64,000 nucleotides of DNA. Source: Candidatus Babelota bacterium. Its GTDB lineage: Bacteria; Babelota; Babeliae; Babelales; Vermiphilaceae. The position numbers were made by a program, and so were the translations under genes. Where the stretch lies: NCBI GenBank assembly GCA_003963225.1, contig RXKB01000004.1, forward strand, positions 1 to 64,000, written 5' to 3'. Positions 52,755 through 61,837 of the stretch are shown here, one piece after another (position 1 is the first letter of the stretch; each line of letters starts with the position of its first letter). Under the pieces are notes generated by a model. It worked only from the letters and a program-made list of their open reading frames with translations. It did no database searches and was not told the origin of the DNA.

Positions 52755-53776
52755 TGAATATTAATTTAAAAAAAACTTTTATTAAAAATGATAATAAAAC
52801 AAATAATTTATCAATAGATGATTGCAATATTAACTTATATACTTTCAGAACTGTATACAGGTGTCGCGATCTGGATATCGTTGGATTTATAAATCAAATA
52901 CCATTATTGAACAAAGAAAATACTATACTATATATATATTACGCGTTTCTAAAAAGTACATTCCATGAGTTAAATACATTGTTTTGTAGAAATAAAAAAG
53001 AATTTTTTGTTTCTACAATTATAATAAATAAATATAATCTCAGGGATTTTTTAGACGATATAATTAAACAAGAAACAATCAATATATCTAGGAACGAAAA
53101 ATGCCCTGAACCCAAAAATTTAGTACCTTGCAAACAGTTTCTTGTTAGATGTTATACTACAAATATTGAAAAACTGTATAGCACTTTTTTTTATATTATA
53201 AACATATCTACCAATAATTACATTTTATATTTTCCAAAGACTAAAGCCTTTTTGCCTGTAACACAACAAAACTATCGCCTACAATTAAAAGAAGAATCAA
53301 ATGATTTAACAAAAGCATTAGAACATGAGTCTATGTACAGCGGAATTACGACAGAAATACCATTATCCGATGATCAGCTAACTATCATCATAAATCAATA
53401 TCAATTAATTAATACAGACACGATAAAAAATCCAAGCAACAATGATCCAATAAATAGATTTGATCAACAAGATTTTCCTGCAAAAAGAGATGCACACAAT
53501 CATAAACCAAGCTATAATCCATTAAAAAGCGAATACCCTGTTATACAGGAAGTCAAAACATATCCACAAATAACAGAAAAAAGTTTAAAAAATCTTAATC
53601 ATAATATTCTTAAAATGAACGCATTATTAAAAAAAAATAGCGGGAAAAAATCAACATTATTTTTCCCCGCTAAAAAAAACTTATTCTTCTTGCTTTCTGC
53701 GACTATCATTATGATTTTTGGATACCATATTCAGTTCATCCAGCCGTTCTTGGTCAGAATCTTACGTATATTTTAG
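52754..53776 (+). CDS. C-terminal, membrane-anchored part of the F-box-like protein
   Basis: The frame encodes 340 residues from an ATG that overlaps the previous stop as TAATG, with no ribosome site. It has no signal peptide. A C-terminal membrane helix ('LFFLLSATIIMIFGYHI') and a short basic end complete the pattern seen in other secreted proteins. This suggests that it normally forms one protein with the upstream frame through a -1 shift, or through restored frame. It could also be translated by reinitiation. The body contains 'EHESMYSGITTEIPLSDDQL'. The IS200 remnant starts a few bases after its stop. Function unknown. Confidence 0.7.
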   Translation: MNINLKKTFIKNDNKTNNLSIDDCNINLYTFRTVYRCRDLDIVGFINQIPLLNKENTILYIYYAFLKSTFHELNTLFCRNKKEFFVSTIIINKYNLRDFLDDIIKQETINISRNEKCPEPKNLVPCKQFLVRCYTTNIEKLYSTFFYIINISTNNYILYFPKTKAFLPVTQQNYRLQLKEESNDLTKALEHESMYSGITTEIPLSDDQLTIIINQYQLINTDTIKNPSNNDPINRFDQQDFPAKRDAHNHKPSYNPLKSEYPVIQEVKTYPQITEKSLKNLNHNILKMNALLKKNSGKKSTLFFPAKKNLFFLLSATIIMIFGYHIQFIQPFLVRILRIF

Positions 53777-53784
53777 TCATAACA

Positions 53785-53834
53785 CCACCACCAAAGGCGG
53801 TGGCTTGATGGGCCCAAGCGTCTCAAAGACGCTT
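53785..53834. repeat. Right-end palindromes of the IS200 element
   Basis: Two adjacent stem-loops, 53785-53803 (7 of 8 pairs) and 53816-53834 (8 perfect pairs, CAA loop), lie downstream of tnpA on its coding strand. Such structures are bound by TnpA of IS200/IS605 elements. Confidence 0.75.
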
Positions 53835-53842
53835 AATGGATT

Positions 53843-54250
53843 TTAAAACCTACCGTACTCATCAGACTCTTGTTGTTCACGTATATATTTTTGTACTGCT
53901 TCAAGCTCATATCCTACTGTCGAAACTGCTTAGCCTCTCGCCCAAAAATTTTCACCAGAAAAATTCCTGCTTTTACCTTGTATCCTTGCTATTTCTATCG
54001 CACTTTTTCCTTTTAAAAATCCTACTAACAATGCTACAGCATATTTCGGTAGTATCGCTATACAAATATGCACATGATCTGTCTTTAAATGCCCTTCTAT
54101 TATTCTGCATTCTTTTTGCCTTACCAACTCATGAAATATTTCTCACAATTCTTTCCTCAGTTCTTTATATAATAGATGCTTTCTTCTTTTTGGTATAAAT
54201 ACTATATAATATTTGCAATCCCATTTAGAATGAGCCAGACTATTATACAT
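53843..54250 (-). pseudogene. tnpA: IS200-family transposase TnpA with two in-frame stops
   Basis: One frame of 136 codons from ATG 54250 to TAA 53843-53845 reads as a full IS200 Y1 transposase with only two defects: TGA at 54145-54143 (where family members have Gly) and TAA at 53932-53930 (a Tyr in 'FWARGYAVSTVG'). The HUH metal motif is intact ('GHLKTDHVHICIAIL'), as are 'VGFLKGKSAIEIARIQG', 'FSGENFWARG' and the catalytic Tyr region 'VQKYIREQQ'. No indel has occurred. The stops are substitutions, so inactivation is recent. Confidence 0.9.
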
Positions 54251-54251
54251 T

Positions 54252-54304
54252 AAAATGCTCCTTCGGTGTTTTCTTGACCAATCAAGTTCACCTTGGAGCA
54301 TTTT
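54252..54304 (-). repeat. Left-end hairpin of the IS200 element
   Basis: A 53-base imperfect hairpin directly precedes the tnpA start: a 10-bp outer stem, a 4-bp middle stem and a 5-bp inner stem with a CCAA loop. In IS200 a comparable structure blocks read-through expression of tnpA. Confidence 0.75.
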
Positions 54305-54385
54305 ATCTTTTTTTACTTCACTTGTGCACCGCTCAAAGCTTTTCTAGTCGCACTGGTTTACCCAGTGGATTATCTTTTTCTTATT

Positions 54386-54766
54386 TTATTTATCGGCTTT
54401 TTGATACGGCACGCTTTTATCATTATTCTGCTTTATTAACTCTTCTAACGTTTTGTTAGAGTGCAGCTTAGCTCGCTCTAATGCATCTTCAACATTATTA
54501 ACAATAGCAATATCACTAGAAAAAGGGACACAAGACTGCTTTATATCTATTTTAGGAAGCTGTTTCAACATAGGCAGTTCAGGTCTTAAAAGCTTTTTCC
54601 ATTTTTGCCATGTATTATTAGAGCCACTATATTGCCTTTGACAATAATAAGAATTTACTGAATAAACACGAGGCAAACTCCTGATCGGCTTAAAAGGAGC
54701 CATCATATTAACCGTGCTACATGATGATAATACCCAAAATAATAAATTCTCTTTGCTCAAAATCAT
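54386..54766 (-). CDS. Putative lipoprotein
   Basis: The protein has 126 residues; ATG 54766 follows GGAGG. The N-terminus 'LLFWVLSSCSTVNMM' contains the lipobox L-S-S-C, typical of signal-peptidase-II cleavage and lipid anchoring. The mature part is basic and polar, with 'ALERAKLHSNKTLEELIKQN' near the end. It starts 22 bp after the M48-like protease stop on the same strand, so the two probably work together at the envelope. No family recognised. Confidence 0.75.
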   Translation of the reverse strand: MILSKENLLFWVLSSCSTVNMMAPFKPIRSLPRVYSVNSYYCQRQYSGSNNTWQKWKKLLRPELPMLKQLPKIDIKQSCVPFSSDIAIVNNVEDALERAKLHSNKTLEELIKQNNDKSVPYQKADK

Positions 54767-54787
54767 ATAACCTCCACAAAAACTACT

Positions 54788-56371
54788 TTATACTGCACAT
54801 TTTTTATTTAAAACTGATAACAAATGCTGTTTGCACTGTTCATTAAATTGCTTGACAAAGCAACGCCGTTTTTCTCGATCATCACTATCACCTGGAATAT
54901 TAATAATCAATTCATTTAAATAAGAATCCAAACTGTAATAATAACCTTCTAACAAATGCATATTGTTGAAATCGATTGCCTCATCAGCACGCTGCTTATC
55001 TAACCATTGCATAAAATTTTTAGATTGTAAAAACACAGAATCTTTGTTTTTAACAGTATAATCAAAAAAATCTCTAAGCACAAATTGTAATACACATTCT
55101 ATACCTGGGACAGACAAAGCATCTTGTAAAATACTATCAATACCCGCTAGCCCATTTGCTATATAGTCTTTCCAAACATGTTCTGGGCTATACTCTTGCG
55201 ATTTTTTATAAAGAACATTTTTGACAGGCTCGACCATAACGTTATTAACAAAAGCAGCTGAAGTTAATGGGACTGCATTGGGCATTTTACTATTATATTC
55301 AGCTTTCAAAAGGTCAAATAACTTTAACATATATGCTATGCGCAATCCCCAAGTAGGATGAGTATCTTTGTCATCATTTGTAAATACATTAGTTGCATTA
55401 TAAGAATCACCAGACTCTTCATGTTTAATTTTTTCACACAAAAGCCTTATTAAATACGCCTCTATCATACATGAAGCAATATCTAATGCTTTTTGAGTAT
55501 CATGTAAAGACAATATAACTTTAGTGTCAGCGATCATTTCACAAACTTGTTTCAAGCTATTATGCAGCCTATCAAATTTTTTATGATTCCAAAGAATCCC
55601 TAAAATAGATCTTTGCTCATTCCATACTTGATGTGCAGTACGCAACAAATGAGGATGTAAATCAAGCAAATGACCCACTTCATGCACAAAAATTGCTGTT
55701 AATTCATTAATATCTAATGACTGCGAAAGCAAGATATCATAAGCATTATTTGGATGCTTTAAACTTGGTGTAGTTGCACCAGGCATTTCTAACGGATCTG
55801 TTTTTGCTGTAGTTATCTGATATATTTTTGGTATTTTTTCCAATGAAGATGCTTCCAATATAGCGTATAATAGACCAGACAAATACTTACATTGATCATC
55901 TGAAAAATCTTTTGAAAAAATAATATTTAAAGCATTTTTCTCTGTCATATAAGATTGCGTGTCTAATGCTAATCGAGCAAGAAAAGTATTGTTATTGGTT
56001 ATACCAAGATTAAAAAGTTTTTGTTGTAATTGAGCTTCTATAAATGCACCATATGCTTTTTTACTATCAACGTTTAGTATGTTTTTAGCGTCTCTTGAGT
56101 GTTCATTATACAAAACCCCTACATTAGAATGCGCATCTTCCAAATTTCTACACAGCCTGTTTTTTGTTTGCTCTAGTAATTCCTGCCAAGCACCAGAATT
56201 ATTAGTGTACTTTTTAACAGTTTGTTCTTTTAAATGGCTCACCATATATGTAGGCAATGTACAGGTAACAGGATGTAAGCGCAATAAAGTACCATATGAA
56301 GCTTGTATTGCCAAAAAATAAACATTGCTGAAAAAAAATACTTTTAAACAAAACATCGTATCATGAGCCAT
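54788..56371 (-). CDS. Secreted M48-like zinc metalloprotease
   Basis: The protein has 527 residues. ATG 56371 follows AGGA; a longer reading to 56398 lacks a site. A signal/anchor sequence lies at about 6-25. The metalloprotease core contains H230-E231-V-G-H234 ('IFVHEVGHLLDLH'), a candidate third ligand E278 ('CEMIADTKVIL') and 'THPTWGLRIAYM', which matches the THP..RI motif of M48 peptidases. The C-terminal 200 residues are helical and unknown. M48 proteins act on envelope proteins (HtpX, BepA) or lipoprotein processing. The adjacent lipoprotein supports an envelope role. Confidence 0.85.
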   Translation of the reverse strand: MAHDTMFCLKVFFFSNVYFLAIQASYGTLLRLHPVTCTLPTYMVSHLKEQTVKKYTNNSGAWQELLEQTKNRLCRNLEDAHSNVGVLYNEHSRDAKNILNVDSKKAYGAFIEAQLQQKLFNLGITNNNTFLARLALDTQSYMTEKNALNIIFSKDFSDDQCKYLSGLLYAILEASSLEKIPKIYQITTAKTDPLEMPGATTPSLKHPNNAYDILLSQSLDINELTAIFVHEVGHLLDLHPHLLRTAHQVWNEQRSILGILWNHKKFDRLHNSLKQVCEMIADTKVILSLHDTQKALDIASCMIEAYLIRLLCEKIKHEESGDSYNATNVFTNDDKDTHPTWGLRIAYMLKLFDLLKAEYNSKMPNAVPLTSAAFVNNVMVEPVKNVLYKKSQEYSPEHVWKDYIANGLAGIDSILQDALSVPGIECVLQFVLRDFFDYTVKNKDSVFLQSKNFMQWLDKQRADEAIDFNNMHLLEGYYYSLDSYLNELIINIPGDSDDREKRRCFVKQFNEQCKQHLLSVLNKKCAV

Positions 56372-56652
56372 ATAAAATCCTAATAAATTTAAAAACAATT
56401 TGAAAAAAAATAATAAAAAGTATTATTTTAAATACTTTATTTTTTAAAATAATACTTTTTATTAAAGCAAGGAAATAATAAAAGTCAAGAAATAAAAAAT
56501 GCTTATGCAACATATTTAGAAAACAGCTTAACTGTATAATGGAATAAACCTACACATAAAAAACAAGGATTTTTATTTGATTTTACAAAAACTACATTTC
56601 TTTTATCCTAAGAACATAGTAATTACCATTCACCTTCGTTTGATAGATCATT

Positions 56653-58473
56653 ATGGACATTAAAAATAAAAAATTAATAGACTTTTCACCCGACAAAATA
56701 CGCAATTTTTCTATTATTGCGCATATCGATCATGGCAAATCAACTCTTGCAGACAGACTTTTAGAAAAGACAGGCACCATTACCAACAGAGACAAAAAAG
56801 AACAATTTCTTGACAAACTACAAGTAGAACGGGAACGGGGCATAACCGTTAAAGCACAGACAGCGTCGATGTTTTACACCTGCAACGGCACAACCTATCT
56901 TTTAAATCTTATTGACACTCCTGGACATGTAGATTTTAATTATGAAGTCTCTCGATCTTTATATGCATGCCAAGGAGCATTATTGTTGGTTGACGCATCG
57001 CAAGGTGTTGAAGCGCAAACGCTTGCAAACTTTTATTTAGCATTTGAGCAAGATTTACATATTGTACCAGTTATTAATAAAATAGACCTTCCCACAGCTG
57101 ATGTAGAACGAATTGAACATCAACTTGAAAAGCTGTTTGATTTCCAACCGTCAGAATCAGTAAAAGCATCTGCAAAATCAGGCATTGGTATTGAAGATAT
57201 TTTACAGGCTATTATAGAACGCATTCCCCATCCTAAAGGATCTGTACAAAATCCGCTCAAAGCATTATTATTTGATTCTTGGTTTGATGAGTACCGTGGC
57301 GTTATTTGTTTGCTTGCACTACATGATGGAAGTCTTAAAAAAGGTGATTTTATTTCTTTGGCGCAGGCAGATGTTGAGTACGAAGTGTTAGAGCTTGGCT
57401 TAATGTACCCAGAACCTACACCAACAAATGAGCTGTACGCAGGACAAGTTGGTTACATTATCACGGGTATGAAATCAGTGCGTGAAGCACGAGTTGGAGA
57501 CACTATTTTTCATACTAAAAAGAAAGTCACGCCATTTCCTGGCTTTAAACCGGCAAAGCCTGTAGTTTTTGCTGGTCTGTATCCTGTTGAAGCTAACGAA
57601 TTTGATCAACTACAAGAAGCAATAGAAAAACTTACTCTAAACGATGCAAGTGTTACGGTTGAAAAGAAAACATCGGTAGCTCTTGGACTTGGTTTTAGAT
57701 GCGGCTTTTTAGGACTTTTGCATATGGATGTTTTCAGACAACGACTTGAACAAGAATATGGATTAACGGTTATTCCAACAGCCCCAAGTGTTTTATACAA
57801 AGTACAACTTGCAAATGGTGAAACTATTTCCATAGAAAGCCCTGCAGAGTTTCCAGATCCGCAAAAAATAGATATTATTTTTGAACCAATAATCGATGTA
57901 ACCATTATTGTACCGCAAACATATCTTGGCGGCATTTTAAACTTATGCCAAGAAAAACGGGGTGAACAAAAAGACATGAACTTTATTGATGATCAACGAG
58001 TAATGTTAAAATATAAACTACCATTGAACGAAGTTGCAACCGATTTTTACGACCAACTAAAATCAATTAGCTCGGGGTACGCAAGTTTTGATTATGAAGA
58101 AGCCGGCTACCAACCTTCTGATGTCGTTAAAATGGATATTTTATTAAATGGTAAACCAGTAGACGCGCTTTCTGTTATTGTTCATGAAGATAAAGCATAT
58201 TATATCGGTAGACAGTTAACCGAAAAATTAAAAGATAAAATACCACGACAACTTTTTGAAGTTGTTATTCAAGCAGCGATTGGTGCAAAAATTATCGCAA
58301 AAGAACGGGTAGCACCGCTGCGCAAAGATGTAACGGCAAAATGTTACGGGGGCGATATTTCACGTAAAAGAAAACTATTAGAAAAACAAAAAGAGGGCAA
58401 AAAGAAGATGCGCCAAGTGGGTAATGTAGAAGTACCACAAGAAGCCTTTATTGCATTGCTTACAAAAAATTAA
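56653..58473 (+). CDS. lepA: Elongation factor 4 (LepA)
   Basis: The protein has 606 residues, full length. It is a translational GTPase that acts on stalled ribosomes or in initiation. G1 is '[19 protein letters not shown]', the effector/G2 region '[17 protein letters not shown]', G3 'DTPGHVDF', G4 'NKID'. The LepA-specific C-terminal domain contains '[20 protein letters not shown]' and '[20 protein letters not shown]'. The ribosome site is weak; the ATG at 56653 matches the usual start of the family. Its stop is 12 bp before the next gene. Confidence 0.97.
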   Translation: MDIKNKKLIDFSPDKIRNFSIIAHIDHGKSTLADRLLEKTGTITNRDKKEQFLDKLQVERERGITVKAQTASMFYTCNGTTYLLNLIDTPGHVDFNYEVSRSLYACQGALLLVDASQGVEAQTLANFYLAFEQDLHIVPVINKIDLPTADVERIEHQLEKLFDFQPSESVKASAKSGIGIEDILQAIIERIPHPKGSVQNPLKALLFDSWFDEYRGVICLLALHDGSLKKGDFISLAQADVEYEVLELGLMYPEPTPTNELYAGQVGYIITGMKSVREARVGDTIFHTKKKVTPFPGFKPAKPVVFAGLYPVEANEFDQLQEAIEKLTLNDASVTVEKKTSVALGLGFRCGFLGLLHMDVFRQRLEQEYGLTVIPTAPSVLYKVQLANGETISIESPAEFPDPQKIDIIFEPIIDVTIIVPQTYLGGILNLCQEKRGEQKDMNFIDDQRVMLKYKLPLNEVATDFYDQLKSISSGYASFDYEEAGYQPSDVVKMDILLNGKPVDALSVIVHEDKAYYIGRQLTEKLKDKIPRQLFEVVIQAAIGAKIIAKERVAPLRKDVTAKCYGGDISRKRKLLEKQKEGKKKMRQVGNVEVPQEAFIALLTKN

Positions 58474-58484
58474 AGGAAGCATTC

Positions 58485-59582
58485 ATGGAAAGCAAAAAAA
58501 ATATATTAAGTCTTGATGAAGGCATATTTTCAGGAAACATATATATTTTTCACGCCTTTGATATAGGTGATGATATTAATATATCTGCAATACAAAAAAT
58601 GGAAAACGTCAGCGTTATTGATCAAAAAATACCTAAATATTTTAAAGAATACCATGTGCCACTTACTATTGAACTTAAAAACAAAAAGAAAAAAAATACT
58701 CTTTTAAGTACCAAAATACATAATTTTGGTGGCCTTTCTTTAACCTATAAAATTCCTTTTAAAAATAGTTTTAAAGATTTACGCAAGACATGTGCTAATT
58801 TAATTGAGCTATACAATGAACAAAGCTTGCAAGATGGAGCAACCATCTACCATGTTATTCAACCAGCCATTACCCAAGCATCATTTGCCAAGGCTCATTC
58901 TTTTTACATTATGTTTCAAGTGGATCCCCATCCTTCTATTGTTGAGCCATCAGCATTACAAAAAACACAAGGTGAAGCTATTGCAAGTATACTACGCTTG
59001 GAAACAGAAACACTTTCTGAACATCAAATTTCAGAAATTTGGGACTCTGCGATTGGTTATTTTAGAGGGGAGCTTATGGTTATTGATACAGACGCTTCTT
59101 TTATTTACACCAATGATTATGAAGACATTATAAACTTGTTTGAGTTTGTTAATATTCAGCAGCTTGAACTACGTTATTTTGATCGCACTTTAGACCAAAA
59201 ACTTACTGATATTTATGAAGGCAATGTAAAACAGATCACGTGGCATTCATACGTACCTTTTTATACCATGTTTGGGGATGACCCAATTGAGCGTTTGTGG
59301 AAAATGAAAGTTGATATTTCTGTAATAACAGAAAGACTTGAAAGCAGCATAAAAATAGCCAATGAACCTTATCTTTCTGAATTATATAATTTATTAAATG
59401 AACACATGGACATTAAAGGGTGGAAAGACAGCATTGAACGGAAACTGAAAATTATTGAGTCAGTCCAAACAAGCCACCAACATAAAATAGAAACCAACCG
59501 TGAAGATATGATCTCTATTTTAATTTCTATGCTTATTTTTATTGAACTGGTGGTAGGACTTTTAAATTACTTAGGTAAATAG
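58485..59582 (+). CDS. RMND1/Sif2-type DUF155 protein
   Basis: The protein has 365 residues; ATG 58485 follows AAGGAAG. The DUF155 core is visible: 'IGYFRGELMVIDTDASFIYT', 'IINLFEFVNIQQLELRYFDR', then 'ITERLESSIKIANEPYLSEL', 'WKDSIERKLKIIESVQ', and a C-terminal membrane helix ('ISILISMLIFIELVVGLLNY'). Homologues include mitochondrial RMND1, which supports mitochondrial translation, and yeast Sif2-like/YDR282C proteins. It sits 12 bp after lepA, so a link to translation or membrane-bound ribosomes is plausible. The bacterial function is unknown. Confidence 0.88.
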   Translation: MESKKNILSLDEGIFSGNIYIFHAFDIGDDINISAIQKMENVSVIDQKIPKYFKEYHVPLTIELKNKKKKNTLLSTKIHNFGGLSLTYKIPFKNSFKDLRKTCANLIELYNEQSLQDGATIYHVIQPAITQASFAKAHSFYIMFQVDPHPSIVEPSALQKTQGEAIASILRLETETLSEHQISEIWDSAIGYFRGELMVIDTDASFIYTNDYEDIINLFEFVNIQQLELRYFDRTLDQKLTDIYEGNVKQITWHSYVPFYTMFGDDPIERLWKMKVDISVITERLESSIKIANEPYLSELYNLLNEHMDIKGWKDSIERKLKIIESVQTSHQHKIETNREDMISILISMLIFIELVVGLLNYLGK

Positions 59583-59633
59583 ATATAACCGGTACATATA
59601 AAAGGGTAGCAATTACTACTTTTCAAGTAATCA

Positions 59634-60875
59634 TTAATGCCTGTGTATTATTTTATACAAAAACAATCCATTACCAAGTAACGAAAATAATAAGAGCCAC
59701 TTCAACGCATTGTTAGTATAATTTTTTGAATTATTGTGTATTTTTTGGTCATTTTTTGGTAATTCCTGATTTGTATTATTTATTGTCATAGGTTGTGGAT
59801 CATTAATAGTTAGGTTTTGTTGAATTTCGTTTTGAGTCTGACCCATCTTAATTTTTTCGGTCAAATCATATAATGTACTTAATTGGTTAACTCCATTTAT
59901 ATTTAGATTACTTTTTTCTATAAGATATAATATCAATTCTTTTAGTGCGTCACGTAAAAATAACTTTACCTGATGATGATCATTAATATTAATTTTCTCT
60001 TCACTTAGCTTCTTTTTAATAATATTGCCGTTTGTACTGCTATACAAACAATTTACTATATCATTATTGGCAATAAGGGACCGAAGGATAAAATCAACAT
60101 GCTCCCACGTTACATTTTGTATAGTTACGTCTTCCCAACCTTCAAACTCTTGTTGCATAGATTGAGAGCAATGCATATATAAAGCAAAAATATTGAATAA
60201 ACTCTTTATTTTTTGTTCATTCGCTAAACAGATTGATTCTTTTGATTTGTTATCCAAGTGGGCATACCCATTGTTACGAAGAAAATCAAAAATAGCAACA
60301 TTTGGTAACACTCTTTCAAGTTGTGTGTTCAATAAGCTGAAATAATAAGCGTAAAAAAAGTCACTTTTTATTAATTGTTCGATAGTCATTTGATTTGAAT
60401 TTTGTATTTTTTTTACACAATCTACAAGCGCACATTCTTTATATGCGTTTTTAAAAAAAGTAAGCACAGTCTCAAAAAAAGAACAGCCTCCTTTTATTGT
60501 TTGATCAAAGCTCTGAAGAAAAACACCTAAAATACGAAAGTTGTTTGTGTAATCATCAACAATCTCATTTACAATAAGGTTAAGATGTTTTGTAGTATAT
60601 ACATTCTCTTTCAAATCTTTGACACTTTCTTCTTCCTCAAAATTTTCATCAAAAATATTTTTAAAACTATTCATTAATTCTTTATAATTATTATTTTTTG
60701 TAAAGAACTCTTGTACGTTTTTTTCAGCTTCTACTTTTAATGGGTTTAACGGCGAGGGTGAAATCTGGATGTTATTTATTCTTTCTGCAGCGCAACAAGC
60801 TGTTACTGTAAAAAAAATAAATAAAAATATTTTTATTTGTAAAATATAAAAATTGCGAAAACATAATGTTATCAT
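59634..60875 (-). CDS. Secreted tail-anchored helical protein (intact member of a paralogous pair)
   Basis: The protein has 413 residues. ATG 60875 has CAGGT upstream and gives a signal peptide ('IFFTVTACCAAERINN'); a longer reading to 60971 does not. The body is helical and Cys-containing: 'FFETVLTFFKNAYKECALVD' and 'IQNVTWEHVDFILRSLIANN'. An Asn/Gln-rich linker precedes a C-terminal membrane helix ('ALKWLLLFSLLGNGLFLY') and a basic end 'KIIHRH'. Its segments correspond in order to the broken gene at 61134-62412. No family recognised. Confidence 0.75.
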   Translation of the reverse strand: MITLCFRNFYILQIKIFLFIFFTVTACCAAERINNIQISPSPLNPLKVEAEKNVQEFFTKNNNYKELMNSFKNIFDENFEEEESVKDLKENVYTTKHLNLIVNEIVDDYTNNFRILGVFLQSFDQTIKGGCSFFETVLTFFKNAYKECALVDCVKKIQNSNQMTIEQLIKSDFFYAYYFSLLNTQLERVLPNVAIFDFLRNNGYAHLDNKSKESICLANEQKIKSLFNIFALYMHCSQSMQQEFEGWEDVTIQNVTWEHVDFILRSLIANNDIVNCLYSSTNGNIIKKKLSEEKININDHHQVKLFLRDALKELILYLIEKSNLNINGVNQLSTLYDLTEKIKMGQTQNEIQQNLTINDPQPMTINNTNQELPKNDQKIHNNSKNYTNNALKWLLLFSLLGNGLFLYKIIHRH

Positions 60876-61133
60876 ACTTGTACCTGTGCAAAATTGGTTT
60901 AAAAATGTTAATAGCATTACACTATTGTAAAAACGTTTATAATAAAGCAAATAAACATTATTGTTTGACATACAAAAAGCTTATTCAAAATTTTTTCATA
61001 TGTTAATATTTTACTCTATTTATACATTTTTCTAGCATGCCTTTTCATATTTATGGTGGGCAAGACACAAAAACATATACATAGCAATCCCCTTATTTTT
61101 TAGACACAAGAGCAACTCAAAAATTAAGCTTTT

Positions 61134-61391
61134 TTATATTTTGTACCATTTATACCACAAAATAATACACAACAAGGTTATAAGCCCTCCAAAAAAGACT
61201 CTTTCCTTTTTTAATTGTGTTTCTTGAGCTTTAAGTTGATTTTCTAAATCTTTTTTTAATTGTGTCTCATTACTTTCGGCCGCTATACTTTCGGCTGCTA
61301 TTTGTTTATTTTCAATTTTTTTTCCATAACTAGCCTCCCGTGATGTATTGTTTTCTTGTTTAAGCTGTTTTACGCAATCTTCTAAGATCGT
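61134..61391 (-). pseudogene. C-terminal fragment of a frameshifted secreted protein
   Basis: This minus-strand frame reads 'TILEDCVKQLKQENNTSRE', a repeat-like coiled coil ('ESNETQLKKDLENQLKAQ', 'ETQLKKE'), then a membrane helix ('FFGGLITLLCIILWY') and a basic end, stopping at TAA 61136-61134. It has no start codon with a ribosome site and continues the frame at 61382-61837 after a one-base shift in the A4 run at 61394-61391. It restores the signal-body-anchor-tail plan of its relatives. Confidence 0.65.
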
Positions 61392-61837
61392 TTTAAATTT
61401 TCAACCTGTGTTTCGAGATCAGCTAATGTTGCCTTTGCGACATTAACAAAAAAAATTATTTTAGAATTTAAAGAACACAAAACTTGTACAGGAAATAGAC
61501 ATTTCCATGCGTCTCTTTCTAAATAATAATCTACAACATTCCGTATATACAGATAATCGTCATAGTCATCTATTTGAAGACTATCTATTGTCCAGGAAAA
61601 CTCATCCCAACTGATATCCTCAATGGCTTTATTATCTTTAAACAATATATTACATAATCTTTTGTTTTTATTTACTTTGTCTAAAAAAATCTCTTTGCAG
61701 GCACCATCCATCGCTGATGAAAAAGGAAAATAAAAATTTCTATCAACAATACATTGTACTCTACCAATAACTTGAAAGAACCTATAAGCGCGGGGTATCG
61801 CCTTATTTCTTACACTTATTTTAATTTTTTTTATCAA
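61382..61837 (-). pseudogene. Middle fragment of the frameshifted secreted protein
   Basis: The frame has 151 codons with only a TTG start overlapping the upstream stop, no ribosome site and no signal peptide. It contains 'ISWDEFSWTIDSLQIDDYDD', which aligns with 'VTWEHVDFILRSLIANND' of the intact paralogue at 59634. It is in the -1 register to the upstream fragment. An A8 run (T8 at 61842-61849) offers A_AAA_AAA in phase with the upstream frame. Confidence 0.65.

Larger units (their letters stand above)
53785..54304 (-). mobile_element. Decayed IS200-type insertion sequence
   Basis: A minus-strand tnpA with two stops is bounded by subterminal palindromes. The right end has CCACCACC/GGCGGTGG with an AAA loop (53785-53803) and AAGCGTCT/AGACGCTT (53816-53834). 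The left end has a long imperfect hairpin, AAAATGCTCC/GGAGCATTTT (54252-54304), with inner GGTG/CACC and CTTGA/TCAAG stems. IS200/IS605 elements have such hairpins in place of inverted repeats. Exact termini cannot be fixed by eye. It sits right after the gene ending at 53776. Confidence 0.85.

Noticed and set aside
53836-54198. 120-codon hydrophobic plus-strand frame
   Set aside because: It is antisense to the IS200 tnpA, whose motifs are clear on the minus strand.
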